The notes under the pieces are model-generated. The model made no database searches. It was not told where the DNA came from and saw only the letters and a program-made list of their open reading frames with translations. Made by a program: the position numbers and the translations under genes. Below are positions 27,242-36,956 of a DNA stretch of 64,000 nt, in pieces. Numbering within the stretch: position 1 is the stretch's first letter; each line of letters starts with the position of its first letter. This DNA comes from Burkholderiales bacterium (GTDB lineage Bacteria > Pseudomonadota > Gammaproteobacteria > Burkholderiales > Nitrosomonadaceae), in assembly GCA_024235795.1 (NCBI GenBank), contig JACKLR010000001.1, forward strand, positions 992,001 to 1,056,000, written 5' to 3'.

Positions 27242-28480
27242 TTACAGCATCCGGCTTCTGTCTCCACCGGCAAAGCCAATCAACGGTTCAGTGGTCTGTT
27301 TACCAAACGCAATAACCTTGAAGAGTTCACCCATTTCGGCTGGGCTCACCAGTTTCTGCAACTGATTGGCCATGGGCAAGTAATTCTGTACATCTTCAGC
27401 GGGTAACCGCGCCAGTATATCGGTCACACCACAGTTCAATAAAAAATGGGCTTGCGTGGTGTAACCCATCAATTCCAAATCGGTTTCTTCAGCAACCTCG
27501 GTCAACGCGCTGAAATCAACATGACTGGTAATATCCTGCAATCCTGGCAGAAAAAAAGGATCGCCATGTGCATGATGGCGATAATGACACATCAGTGTTC
27601 CCTGGTTACGCTGAGGATGGTAGTATTCACCACATCCAAATCCGTAGTCGACCAGTATTGTTACACCGCATCGAAGAATTCTGGCTAGCGCATGCATGAA
27701 ATATCGGGCATTCAGATTGATTTCACTCACATAGCTGAAATCTGGATCTAGATCAGGGTTTATCCGGGCAGACAATTTTTCGGCAATTGATTTAAGCGCC
27801 GCATTTTCGATTGGCTGATTGTCCCAGGCGAATTGACCGTCATTCTCATCATTTTCCCAGATGACAACCCGTTCGGACAATTCATTGCCGCGCCATTCAA
27901 CCAGATGAACCGGCATTGCATCAAGTACTTCATTCGCCAGTATTGTTCCACAAAATTGTTCAGGCAATTGTTCAAGCCAGACCAGACGCGGCATCAAGTG
28001 AGGAATTTTCCCGGTCAGCAGTTTTTGTTGCCGTTCACGCAGCTCTGCACTGACCTCAAGAATATAATAGTGTTTCGGCAGGCAAGCCAGTTGCTCGAGT
28101 TCCAGCAACACATCCAATGCCAGTTTCCCGGAACCGGGGCCAAATTCAAGAATATCCGCATCGCCAGTACGTCCGGCAACATGTTTAGCAATCTGCCGCA
28201 CTTGTTTTGCCAAAGTACGCCCATATAGCGCCGAAATCTCGGGTGCAGTGACAAAATCACCACTGCCGCCTAATTTTGTCGCGCCACCGTTGTAGTATCC
28301 TAACCCCGGCTGATACAGCGCAATATCCATATAGCGCTCAAATGTTATCCAGCCGCCGGCTGATTCGATTGCTTTGCGGATAACAGCCTGCAGTTTCTGG
28401 CTGTGTGCCAAGGCAACTTCAGTACAAGCGGGCAAATAGGTTGATTTTAAAAAAGTTGACATGGTTGAAACGCTGGACAT
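27242..28480 (-). CDS. SAM-dependent methyltransferase of the MidA/NDUFAF7 family
   Basis: 412 residues. The SAM motif 'DILEFGPGSGKLALDVL' lies at ~118-134, with the family 'RYMDIALYQPGLGYYNGG' and 'ITLVDYGFGCGEYYHPQR' type blocks. The mitochondrial homologue methylates an arginine of complex I; bacterial roles are less clear. The gene is divergent from the pteridine reductase gene. ATG 28480 or 28462 could be the start. Confidence 0.87.
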   Translation of the reverse strand: MSSVSTMSTFLKSTYLPACTEVALAHSQKLQAVIRKAIESAGGWITFERYMDIALYQPGLGYYNGGATKLGGSGDFVTAPEISALYGRTLAKQVRQIAKHVAGRTGDADILEFGPGSGKLALDVLLELEQLACLPKHYYILEVSAELRERQQKLLTGKIPHLMPRLVWLEQLPEQFCGTILANEVLDAMPVHLVEWRGNELSERVVIWENDENDGQFAWDNQPIENAALKSIAEKLSARINPDLDPDFSYVSEINLNARYFMHALARILRCGVTILVDYGFGCGEYYHPQRNQGTLMCHYRHHAHGDPFFLPGLQDITSHVDFSALTEVAEETDLELMGYTTQAHFLLNCGVTDILARLPAEDVQNYLPMANQLQKLVSPAEMGELFKVIAFGKQTTEPLIGFAGGDRSRML

Positions 28481-28587
28481 CGTTAAATTTGTTTTTTATG
28501 GTAAATTGTGTGCTGAGTCAAATCTGATCGGTGTTGTGGCTTCTCAAAAACGCTAGACAAACACAATCTATTTTACGGGAGATAACT

Positions 28588-29328
28588 GTGCAAGGAAAAG
28601 TAGTTCTGGTAACGGGCGGTGCAAAACGTGTAGGGGCAGCCATTTGCCGGCAACTGCATGCGCAAGGTGCGCAAATTGTTATACACTTTCGCAACTCGGT
28701 GGAGGAAGCGCGCGCACTGCAACATGAACTCACTCAAAAAAAGCCAAATTCGGCAGCACTGGCTCAAGCCGATTTACTGGATGTAGATTTACTCCCCGAC
28801 CTTATCGAAAAAACGGTAAAACGCTACGGTAAGCTGGATGCATTGATTAATAACGCATCCAGTTTTTTTGCAACCCCTTTGCGTGAATGTACAACTGAGG
28901 CATGGGATGATCTGGTTGGCAGTAATTTGATGGCGCCATTATTTCTGGCGCAAGCAGCCGAGCCTTATCTCAAGGTGCAGCAGGGAAGCGTGATTAATAT
29001 AGTGGATATCCACGCCGAGCGGCCTTTGAAAAACTTTGTCATTTATAATACCGCCAAAGGTGGTTTACTAGCACTGACTAAATCTCTGGCGCTGGAAATG
29101 GCACCCGATGTGCGTGTAAATGGAGTCTCGCCAGGTCCCATATTATGGCCGGAAGAGCGCGAATGGTCGGATGATGCTGCACGCAAAAAAATTATTCAGG
29201 GAACCCTGTTGAAACGCATTGGTGAACCAGAAGATATCGCTAAAGCTGTGCAATTTCTAATCAATGACGCCCCATATGTTACCGGACAGATTATCGCCGT
29301 CGACGGTGGTCGCAGCATACATTTGTAA
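28588..29328 (+). CDS. Pteridine reductase-type short-chain dehydrogenase
   Basis: About 246 residues from GTG 28588, six bases after GGGAG. The NADP motif TGGAKRVG, with Arg in the TGxxxRxG form typical of pteridine reductases/FolM, and the active-site YNTAK are present, and the protein ends '...ITAVDGGRS'-like ('QIIAVDGGRSIHL'). It would reduce dihydromonapterin or dihydrofolate. Convergent with yraN, 1 bp apart. Confidence 0.82.
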   Translation: MQGKVVLVTGGAKRVGAAICRQLHAQGAQIVIHFRNSVEEARALQHELTQKKPNSAALAQADLLDVDLLPDLIEKTVKRYGKLDALINNASSFFATPLRECTTEAWDDLVGSNLMAPLFLAQAAEPYLKVQQGSVINIVDIHAERPLKNFVIYNTAKGGLLALTKSLALEMAPDVRVNGVSPGPILWPEEREWSDDAARKKIIQGTLLKRIGEPEDIAKAVQFLINDAPYVTGQIIAVDGGRSIHL

Positions 29329-29329
29329 T

Positions 29330-29668
29330 TTATTCACCAAAAGCATTCCGGATCCATTCAATATTCGGATTACGCACGCCTGTCATGAGTACTGCATCAA
29401 AGCGGCAGGAAGGCTGATTTTCAAGCCTGGAGAGGTAATGACGCGCCGCACGCAGCAGTTTTGTCTGTTTTGCTGAAGTAATACTGGCAGCCGCACCACC
29501 AAATGCATCACTGGCGCGCATTCTGACTTCGACGAAAACCAGTGTTTTCCCTTCAGACATAATAAGATCAATTTCCCCGAAACGGCAGCGGTAATTGCGT
29601 TTAACCAGCACAAGTCCCTGTCGCTGCAGATAAAGCATAGCGCTTTGTTCAGCATCACCGCCTTTCAT
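29330..29668 (-). CDS. yraN: UPF0102 protein YraN (endonuclease-like fold)
   Basis: 112 residues. The diagnostic 'GEIDLIMSEGKTLVFVEVR' motif, which carries the acidic residues of the restriction-endonuclease-like fold, is intact, as is 'AARHYLSRL'. ATG 29668 follows an AGAG box; an in-frame TTG at 29674 is alternative. It lies directly after lpoA, as in many proteobacteria. Confidence 0.9.
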   Translation of the reverse strand: MKGGDAEQSAMLYLQRQGLVLVKRNYRCRFGEIDLIMSEGKTLVFVEVRMRASDAFGGAAASITSAKQTKLLRAARHYLSRLENQPSCRFDAVLMTGVRNPNIEWIRNAFGE

Positions 29669-29677
29669 GAACAAACT

Positions 29678-30784
29678 CTATTGCGGTTTTTCCAGCAATC
29701 GCACCTTGCCCTCATCAATAATAGCAGCAACCGGCTCTCGTATGAAATGGGCAGGCCCCGCAAAACGAACATGACCGGTAACACCATCGAACTCAATTTC
29801 ATAGGGAGAGCTTGCCTGCAACATATACCGCATTAAACGAAATGCATCGATACCCAGCGCATAAAGGCGTTCTGTATCTTTATTTCCCATTTTTTCAGAA
29901 CCACGATACGCCATCACCGCAGGGTGATCAGGCTGCAGCAACCAAGGCATATCCATAAACCGAATTCCATTAAGATCATGGTTAAAGAGTGGATCCTGAT
30001 TTGTGACAAAGATCTGTGAAGTCGCATACACCGGCGTCCCAGGATTCAGATACGAGCGAATCCGGCGTACTTTATCTGCATCCAGCGTCAGAAAGACCAC
30101 ATTTTGTTCGCCATCGGTTTGTCGACGAAGTCGCGAAAAAAAAGCCTGATCGTCATCGTATTCTACTGATTCGGCAGTATTACCGTATTCAGAAAGCCAG
30201 CGGTCGGCAAAAGCATTCTGTAAACGTACTGATAACGCACCAGCATCCTTGATAATAATCGCATGACTTTTACGCGTGGATAAGGCCATTTCTGCGATTT
30301 GAACCGCCTCAGTTTCCATCTGCAAACCGAACAGATATAAATTTGGAGGCATTATCCTGTCCAAGTCTGCGGCATTCAAAGCGAGTGTCGGTACTTCAAC
30401 AACATGACTGGAAGCCAATGCTGTAACACCATTACGTGTCAATGGGCCGACAATAAGCACTGCCCCCGAATCCAGTGCCTGATGATAGGTAATTAAAATA
30501 TCCAACGGGTCATCCGTCGTTGAATAAATGCGTATGGTCAGGGGTAAAGCGGATTCTCGTTTAGCTGCGGCCACAAAACCATTTCTTACGGTTTCAGCCG
30601 CAGAACCAAAAGATGGCGACTGCAATGGCAGCATCAACGCAATATGTTGAGTAGGCGCATAAGCGGGTACGGGTGGCGGAACACCTGCACCCGGATAATA
30701 GCCTTCCGGATGAGTAGCGAAAGCGGAGACGTTGACGTATAGTGTTACGACTGCTGCCCAAATAACGATATAAGAACGTTGCAT
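29678..30784 (-). CDS. lpoA: LpoA/LppC-family penicillin-binding-protein activator
   Basis: 368 residues. A signal peptide (cut near 'VSAFA') is followed by a periplasmic-binding-protein fold: 'HIALMLPLQSPSFGSAAETVRNGFVAA', 'GPLTRNGVTAL', 'TERLYALGIDAFRLM'. It matches the C-terminal half of E. coli LpoA and lacks the N-terminal TPR part, as in betaproteobacteria. No lipobox Cys is visible, so it may be soluble. Divergent from rsmI with only 11 bp between the starts, the classical arrangement. Confidence 0.83.
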   Translation of the reverse strand: MQRSYIVIWAAVVTLYVNVSAFATHPEGYYPGAGVPPPVPAYAPTQHIALMLPLQSPSFGSAAETVRNGFVAAAKRESALPLTIRIYSTTDDPLDILITYHQALDSGAVLIVGPLTRNGVTALASSHVVEVPTLALNAADLDRIMPPNLYLFGLQMETEAVQIAEMALSTRKSHAIIIKDAGALSVRLQNAFADRWLSEYGNTAESVEYDDDQAFFSRLRRQTDGEQNVVFLTLDADKVRRIRSYLNPGTPVYATSQIFVTNQDPLFNHDLNGIRFMDMPWLLQPDHPAVMAYRGSEKMGNKDTERLYALGIDAFRLMRYMLQASSPYEIEFDGVTGHVRFAGPAHFIREPVAAIIDEGKVRLLEKPQ

Positions 30785-30795
30785 TGTAAAAATTT

Positions 30796-31653
30796 ATGCT
30801 GGTAAAAGGTGTATTATATGTGGTTGCTACGCCAATAGGAAACCTCAATGACATGAGCCTGCGCGCTTTGGATGTTCTGGCGCATGTTGATATCATTGCG
30901 GCAGAACATGTTCAGACTTCCAGACACTTACTGTCACATTACTCAATAGCCGTAAAAAATATCAAGCTGATTGCGCTGCATCAGCATAACGAAAAAATTA
31001 TCGTTAACAAAATACTCGCTTTTTTGGCTGATGGAAAGTCTGTCGCGTTGATCACCGATGCAGGCACGCCAGCAGTATCGGATCCAGGCGCTATACTTGT
31101 TCAGCAGGCACGGGAACATGAATTTACGGTTATTCCGATTCCAGGCGCGAATGCAGCCATCTGCGCATTATCCGCTGCGGGTATAACGAACCCGCACTTT
31201 CTATTTTATGGATTTCTGCCGACAAAATCCGGTCTGCGTCAGCGTGAATTAACAGCGCTTGCATCGTTACCGTATACTTTGATTTTTTACGAAGCACCTC
31301 ATCGTATCCTGGAAAGCCTGAGTGACATGGCAACCATACTTGGCGGACATCGTCAATTGACTATCGCCCGTGAGCTGACCAAATTATTTGAAACCATTCA
31401 TAACTGCAGGCTGGATGAGGCTACCGGGTGGATAAGCGATGGCGATCACCGTCATAAAGGTGAATTCGTTTTACTGGTCTCAGGCAGGCAGACCCAGGAA
31501 AAAACCGAAATCAGCGACCAAAGCCAACAGGTACTTCAAATATTGATGGCTGAATTGCCGTTAAAACAGGCCGTCAAGTTAACCGCTGAAATTTCGGGTG
31601 ACAACAAGAATACATTGTATCAGCTGGCACTTTCAATTAAGAAACAGCCCTAA
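30796..31653 (+). CDS. rsmI: 16S rRNA C1402 2'-O-methyltransferase RsmI
   Basis: 285 residues. 'LYVVATPIGNLNDMSLRALDVL' at the start and 'ALITDAGTPAVSDPGA' (~77-92) are signature motifs of this SAM-dependent tetrapyrrole-methylase-fold family, as is 'YEAPHRILESL'. It modifies the ribosomal P site. Its context with lpoA and yraN confirms the call. Confidence 0.95.
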   Translation: MLVKGVLYVVATPIGNLNDMSLRALDVLAHVDIIAAEHVQTSRHLLSHYSIAVKNIKLIALHQHNEKIIVNKILAFLADGKSVALITDAGTPAVSDPGAILVQQAREHEFTVIPIPGANAAICALSAAGITNPHFLFYGFLPTKSGLRQRELTALASLPYTLIFYEAPHRILESLSDMATILGGHRQLTIARELTKLFETIHNCRLDEATGWISDGDHRHKGEFVLLVSGRQTQEKTEISDQSQQVLQILMAELPLKQAVKLTAEISGDNKNTLYQLALSIKKQP

Positions 31654-31674
31654 CTGGTAGGCTGGTTTCATCGC

Positions 31675-31680
31675 TATAAT
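31675..31680 (+). promoter_or_regulatory. Candidate -10 box for pyrC
   Basis: A perfect TATAAT ends 35 bp before the GTG start of pyrC. No convincing -35 is seen at 17 bp, so this is a modest prediction. Confidence 0.35.
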
Positions 31681-31715
31681 ACAATCGTTTTTTTATTTTC
31701 TCAGAATCGAATATT

Positions 31716-32753
31716 GTGACTACTTTACGATTAACCCAACCCGACGACTGTCATTTGCATCTGCGTGACGGCGTACAGATGCAGGCTGTATTACGCTATT
31801 CTGCCAGACAGTTTGCGCGCGGCATCATCATGCCCAATCTGAAACCGCCTGTCGTGACCACTGAAATGGCACTGGCATACCGGCAGCGCATTATGAAAGC
31901 GTTACCGGATGATCTCAAAAACAGGTTTGAACCGTTAATGACACTGTATCTGACAGACAATACCGCCCCAGCTGAAATCATCCGTGCAAAAGAAAACGGC
32001 GCTGTTCACGGTGTTAAGTATTATCCTGCCGGCGCGACTACAAATTCCGATGACGGCGTCACTGATATTACACGCTGTTACGCCACGCTGGAAACGATGG
32101 AAGAAGTCAAAATGCCATTATTGGTGCATGGTGAAGTTACCCATCCCGCCGTAGATATTTTTTATCGTGAAAAAGTATTTATCGACAAGATATTAACACC
32201 TCTGACCCAACGCTTTCCCAATTTGCGGATTGTATTTGAACATATTACGACACAGGAAGCCGTCACGTTTGTAACGGGCACCTCAGATAACATCGCCGCC
32301 ACCATCACTGCGCATCATTTGCGTCATAATCGCAACGCAATCTTCCAGGGTGGCATCCGCCCACACTACTATTGCCTGCCCATTCTTAAAAGCGAACAGC
32401 ATCGTCAGGCATTGATTAAAGCCGCCACCAGTGGCAATAAAAAATTTTTTCTCGGTACCGACAGCGCACCGCATAGGCGCAGCATGAAAGAATCAGATTG
32501 TGGTTGCGCGGGCATCTTCACAGCCCATGCCGCCATTGAATTGTATGCGGAAGCTTTTGAACGCGCTAATGCACTGGACAAATTGGAAGCATTTGCGAGT
32601 TATAATGGCGCTGATTTCTACCAATTGCCACGTAACACAACATCGATCACACTCAAAAAAGAAACCTGGCAAGTTCCTGAAAAAATAGAGTTTGCTGGAG
32701 ATACGCTCGTTCCACTCACTGCCGGCGGAACACTTGGATGGAAAATGATATGA
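31716..32753 (+). CDS. pyrC: Dihydroorotase
   Basis: 345 residues, the length of type II (E. coli-like) PyrC. 'DDCHLHLRDG' gives the first two metal His residues (13 and 15) and the substrate Arg. 'GVKYYPAGATTNS' carries the carbamylated Lys, and 'FLGTDSAPH' the catalytic Asp. It cyclises carbamoyl-aspartate in pyrimidine synthesis. The start is GTG 31716. Confidence 0.95.
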   Translation: MTTLRLTQPDDCHLHLRDGVQMQAVLRYSARQFARGIIMPNLKPPVVTTEMALAYRQRIMKALPDDLKNRFEPLMTLYLTDNTAPAEIIRAKENGAVHGVKYYPAGATTNSDDGVTDITRCYATLETMEEVKMPLLVHGEVTHPAVDIFYREKVFIDKILTPLTQRFPNLRIVFEHITTQEAVTFVTGTSDNIAATITAHHLRHNRNAIFQGGIRPHYYCLPILKSEQHRQALIKAATSGNKKFFLGTDSAPHRRSMKESDCGCAGIFTAHAAIELYAEAFERANALDKLEAFASYNGADFYQLPRNTTSITLKKETWQVPEKIEFAGDTLVPLTAGGTLGWKMI

Positions 32754-32811
32754 AAACCTGAAAGCACCCTAGAAAATCACGCATTATCTTCAAGGAAAAA
32801 AACTGGAACAG

Positions 32812-33897
32812 CTAAAAAAAATCAATTGTTCCCGTTTGTTTTGAGTCTGAAATACGTCCATTCTTCAAAAGATCTTCATGAAAATGCAATTGGTTTTTCC
32901 CATTGCTTTTCGCATAATAAAGTGCTTTATCGGCACGCCCAATAATTTCAGCCGCAACAAGCTGTTCTGACTGAATAAATGTCGCGCCAATACTGATTGT
33001 TACAGTCCTGATTTGTGGAAAGCTGTAATTCGCAATAATTTCCCGGAATCGGTCCAGGACGATCTCTGCTTCATTTTTGTCCTGAATGCGAAAAATAGCC
33101 ACAAACTCTTCGCCTCCAAAGCGAAATAACAAATCCTTGGCACGAAAATTTTGTTTCATGATATAGGAGAGCAACAACAATACTTCGTCGCCCATGATGT
33201 GGCCAAACTGATCATTGATCAGTTTGAAATTATCTATATCGATAATGGCCAGACAAAATTTTAGCGACTCGTCACTATATTTTCTTCGATTTTTCCCATC
33301 CCACTCCTGGCCAAAATGGCCTTCGGCATTGAATGACAACGCCTGAATTTTCTGAATACTGTCCTCAAATGTATGACGATTTAACAAACCGGTCAATTTA
33401 TCCTTCTGATTTTCATCGAGCAAATTGCGAAAATTATGCGCAATGCTAAGCAGGCTTGTAATGATCAGCATTTCGCTATCGGTTAAAGGGTGGGATAACG
33501 TAAAAGAGAGTAAACTCTCTATCTGACTGGCACCGAAGACCGGATAAACGATTAAATATTCATCATTTTGAATGTTGATATAGGGCTTCCCGGTAGTGTT
33601 TATCCATAATTGTGCGGTTTTGATTTCTTCCGGCACATCGATTTCAGTCGTATAAATTTCCTGGGTTTCCGAGAGTTGCTTCTTATTATCATCTTCTTTG
33701 CATTGAACTGAGTAGGTCATCAACCAGCAACTGGAATTTGCTTGATTCAACTTGTACATCGAAATCTGTTCGATTTTCAATAACTCTGACATTGTTTTTA
33801 ACAAGCTGAACTCAAATAACTCGATGTCCCGTATCGTTGTTAAAATGGCCAGCCTGTCAAGCAGAGAAGGAACCTTTTTTTCTTTCTGATCGTTCAC
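32812..33897 (-). CDS. Diguanylate cyclase (GAF-like plus GGDEF)
   Basis: 361 residues. Residues ~1-165 look like a GAF-type sensor. The C-terminal GGDEF domain has an intact active site 'FRFGGEEF' and an RxxD inhibitory site (RAKD) just upstream, so it should make c-di-GMP and be product-inhibited. No transmembrane segment. No clear partner in the neighbourhood. Confidence 0.9.
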   Translation of the reverse strand: MNDQKEKKVPSLLDRLAILTTIRDIELFEFSLLKTMSELLKIEQISMYKLNQANSSCWLMTYSVQCKEDDNKKQLSETQEIYTTEIDVPEEIKTAQLWINTTGKPYINIQNDEYLIVYPVFGASQIESLLSFTLSHPLTDSEMLIITSLLSIAHNFRNLLDENQKDKLTGLLNRHTFEDSIQKIQALSFNAEGHFGQEWDGKNRRKYSDESLKFCLAIIDIDNFKLINDQFGHIMGDEVLLLLSYIMKQNFRAKDLLFRFGGEEFVAIFRIQDKNEAEIVLDRFREIIANYSFPQIRTVTISIGATFIQSEQLVAAEIIGRADKALYYAKSNGKNQLHFHEDLLKNGRISDSKQTGTIDFF

Positions 33898-33973
33898 TCT
33901 TGAAGAACCCTACACTATAATCCAATCTTCGAACCAAGCATTAATTGAGCAATGCACAGCCCAACGGTAGTCA

Positions 33974-34684
33974 CTAAAACAGTTCCTCCAGGAAATTTGC
34001 TATCGACTGATAGGCTCTATTCGCAGCGATTTCTTTATAAACTGTACCAAAATCAGGATTATTCGCTACCGGATTGGTAAATGCATGCATCGTACCACCA
34101 TAAACATGCACCTGCCAATCTACCTTAGCTTCAGTCATTTCCCGTTCAAAAGCAAGCACTTGGTCGGGCGGCACCATTGGATCATCATGACCATGCAGGC
34201 ATAATACCTTGGCAGTTATTTTTTCATTAGCGACATGTCCTTTTGCAAAAATACCATGGATACTGATCACACCTTTCACATCGGCGCCGGAACGCGCCAA
34301 TTCCAATACACACATACCACCGAAACAAAACCCCATTGCCGCGATACGTGACGCATCCACTTGCGGCAAATTTCGTACTGCCTGTAAAGCCGCATTGATT
34401 CTTTGTCTTAATAAAGCACGGTCCGAAGCAAGCGGTCCCATTAAAGCACCGTTGCCTTCGATATCACCATCCCGGCCAAAAATTCCTTTCCCATACATAT
34501 CGAGTGCAAAACCAACATACCCCATGGCGGCGATTCTTTCTGCAGCCTTGCAGGCAAACTCACGACGCCCGCTCCAGTCATGCGCAACAATTACTGCAGG
34601 TTTTGGAATAGCCGTGTCCTTATGCGCGAGGAAACCTTCCAACAGCGTCTCGCCATCCTGATAATCAATCGTTTGTGTAATCAT
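33974..34684 (-). CDS. Dienelactone hydrolase family protein
   Basis: About 236 residues from ATG 34684. Alpha/beta hydrolase with nucleophile Cys in GFCFGG, the acid in 'HGHDDPMVPP' and His in 'GGTMHAF'. The family cleaves dienelactones or other small esters; the substrate is unknown. An upstream in-frame start at 34717 exists, but the family begins near MITQTIDYQDG. Confidence 0.88.
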   Translation of the reverse strand: MITQTIDYQDGETLLEGFLAHKDTAIPKPAVIVAHDWSGRREFACKAAERIAAMGYVGFALDMYGKGIFGRDGDIEGNGALMGPLASDRALLRQRINAALQAVRNLPQVDASRIAAMGFCFGGMCVLELARSGADVKGVISIHGIFAKGHVANEKITAKVLCLHGHDDPMVPPDQVLAFEREMTEAKVDWQVHVYGGTMHAFTNPVANNPDFGTVYKEIAANRAYQSIANFLEELF

Positions 34685-34717
34685 TTCGTCTCTGTCCTTA
34701 TTTATTGAGGCACACAA

Positions 34718-35216
34718 TAATCATCACCCAGATTTTCCACTTTATAGTGATACAAGATTATTCAATTGTCTCCAGTTTGCCAAGCATTTTCAAACATTTT
34801 TTAAATGAATAACTTCTTGAAAATTAAAACTAGAATTTGAACAATCATCCAAGGTACATGCTAATCTTCAAGCACTCCACTATAATACCATGGGAAATAT
34901 ATACACATATAAATTTCCAGCAGAACAAAATTCCATATACTTCAGAAATTACTGATCAGATTTAAGGCAAAACAGAACTTCTGCATTCTGATAAAAAAAA
35001 CGTTAAATAAAAAATAAAACTGAACAACCCTCGACTTAAAGTCGGGGGGTTTAAACCATCCCCGAAAGGGACACTAAATCAGAATTCATCAACTGCCTTG
35101 AATAAAAATCAAAATGGCGCAATCAAGCAACCCCTAATTACGCCATTTTGAAATCTTCCGGCAATATACGCCCGAATACAAATATGCGTCACTAAATAAA
35201 TTCCCCTCAAATATTT
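34718..35216. other. AT-rich intergenic region with two hairpins
   Basis: No gene seen. A 9-bp GC-rich stem with TAA loop (35028-35036/35040-35048) followed by 'ccatccccgaaagggac' resembles the end hairpins of IS200/IS605 elements, but no transposase is nearby. A second hairpin at 35111-35149 is listed as a terminator. Confidence 0.4.
35111..35149 (-). terminator. Hairpin terminator downstream of the membrane protein gene
   Basis: Perfect 9-bp stem AAAATGGCG/CGCCATTTT with a 21-nt loop, 68 bp after the stop at 35217. On the minus strand it is followed by TGATTTTTATTC. The flanking A/T make it plausibly bidirectional. Confidence 0.55.
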
Positions 35217-36893
35217 CTATTCAGATGCAGCGCAAAGCCAGGGCATAAGCGACTTGGCAGGATCAGTTGAAGCCGACAGCCTGCACACATTGATCATGAC
35301 ATTACCCGGACCATTTGCAGCAACGTCCTTGCCGGATTGACGCAATGCCTGCTGCAGTACTTGCGACAGGAATTCCAGATCTGTCGTGTGATCGACAACC
35401 AGTAAAACTCGATTTAACGGGACGACTCTAACCAGCGTATTCAGTTCGTGGATACAACCCGGTTTTCTGGCCGTAAAGCTTCTCAAATCCATCAGTACCG
35501 TATTTTGTTTGTCGACCAGAGCGGCTAAAGCCTGCTTCCAGGTATCTGCAAAGCAGAACAGCTCATTGATACGAAAACGCCTGTCGAAATCTTTCTGCGT
35601 TTCCAGGGTCGCCAGTCGCTGCCGCAGTGTTTCATTACCGTTAATAAATTCCTGTCTCAATCGTCCCGATAAAAAAGTCAGAAATTCATGCGGCTCGATA
35701 GTAGCTGTAGCAAGATCAGGGCCCGCGATTAATTGCACATGCCCCAGGTACCGCCAGCGTTGCGCAATCGCCTGAAAAAGCGCTTCGCTCTTTTTGCCCA
35801 ATGAAAAAACCCGCAGAACCAGTAATGGCCGTACCCTTAAAGCGTTGCTATCAGCAAATTTCATTCCTATCCGGACAGTCAAACTAAAAACCACGAAAGC
35901 CGTGATACCCGACAAGAACCAGAGAACATCCTCAAATACAAGATTAATCGCATAATAAATTGCGAATATCAGCATCACCGAATCCACTGTCAATGACTGA
36001 TCACTGATCATCCTGGATTCATAAGCCTGCCGAAGAAACCTGAGTAACACCCATCCAAGTCCCGAAAAAACGACAAAACCGGCCAACAGTATGCCTACAA
36101 AAATTCCGCTCGCATGAAGTGATATTGCCTGCCCCAACTGAATAAAGTAATTCAGAAGCGTCTCACTCGCACCGGTCACACCCATGGCGAACAAACTGCC
36201 AGTAATGGCGGCAAACATAAAAACCCAGACCATTGGTCCCACAGCCCGTATGCGGTGATTCAGAAATGCTGCCAGTAACAACGTTGGCGGCAGATTATAT
36301 GTTGACCAGACTATAAAAAGATCAATAAAACCCATATGGGGATTGCGTATCAACACAATGCCATTCATGATCAGAAAAATGATGAAATAGAGGATGATGT
36401 TGAATGTAACGCGTGTTATGGCAGTGGTTGTCAGCAAATTGAATACGATCACCGCTGGCCAGAAAAAAATGTAACCCATGACGACAATCTGCATCATGAC
36501 AATGTCATGGACACCGGAAATCACATACGCCAACGCCATGATCAATGCAAATATGAAACCTGCAAACAGATGGATTCCTGCGGCCCGCCGGAACATTATC
36601 GAAAATTCCCGCCAAAGCCGCTTCCCGGTATCGGGACAGTGTTCAGCATCCACAAACTGCAAGCATAGTTGAGATTCACCCGCTTGAGAATTTACATGTG
36701 CCTGCAGAACCGGCTCCGGATGTTCACCAAACGGCTTGACGAGCTGACTGGCGCGCTCTGACATGATCCGACTGACCGCCTTACGGTAACGCCAGAGTAA
36801 CACTGCGGACAACGGCAACGCCAATGCCGCAGAAACAATCAGTATGAACGGCAACTGGCCTGTCAATAACGTGTTAAGCGAATCATTCTGCAT
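35217..36893 (-). CDS. Multi-spanning membrane protein with possible TIR-like C-terminal domain
   Basis: 558 residues. One helix at ~15-33, a cytoplasmic stretch, then about eight transmembrane segments from ~105 to ~355. The C-terminal ~190 residues are soluble: 'RPLLVLRVFSLGKKSEALFQAIAQRW', 'DTWKQALAALVDKQNTVLMDLRSF' and 'GCIHELNTLVRVVPLNRVLLVVD'. The alternating strands, the 'D.VLMDLR' segment and the 'EL..LV' helix remind me of a TIR/SEFIR-like flavodoxin fold, but I cannot confirm this. It follows a DUF4231/SLATT gene by 63 bp on the same strand. Function unknown. Confidence 0.65.
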   Translation of the reverse strand: MQNDSLNTLLTGQLPFILIVSAALALPLSAVLLWRYRKAVSRIMSERASQLVKPFGEHPEPVLQAHVNSQAGESQLCLQFVDAEHCPDTGKRLWREFSIMFRRAAGIHLFAGFIFALIMALAYVISGVHDIVMMQIVVMGYIFFWPAVIVFNLLTTTAITRVTFNIILYFIIFLIMNGIVLIRNPHMGFIDLFIVWSTYNLPPTLLLAAFLNHRIRAVGPMVWVFMFAAITGSLFAMGVTGASETLLNYFIQLGQAISLHASGIFVGILLAGFVVFSGLGWVLLRFLRQAYESRMISDQSLTVDSVMLIFAIYYAINLVFEDVLWFLSGITAFVVFSLTVRIGMKFADSNALRVRPLLVLRVFSLGKKSEALFQAIAQRWRYLGHVQLIAGPDLATATIEPHEFLTFLSGRLRQEFINGNETLRQRLATLETQKDFDRRFRINELFCFADTWKQALAALVDKQNTVLMDLRSFTARKPGCIHELNTLVRVVPLNRVLLVVDHTTDLEFLSQVLQQALRQSGKDVAANGPGNVMINVCRLSASTDPAKSLMPWLCAASE

Positions 36894-36956
36894 TATATAT
36901 ACGCTGCTAACTATATACGCTGCTAACGCGAACCCTATTCGGCGGCAGTCATGTGA

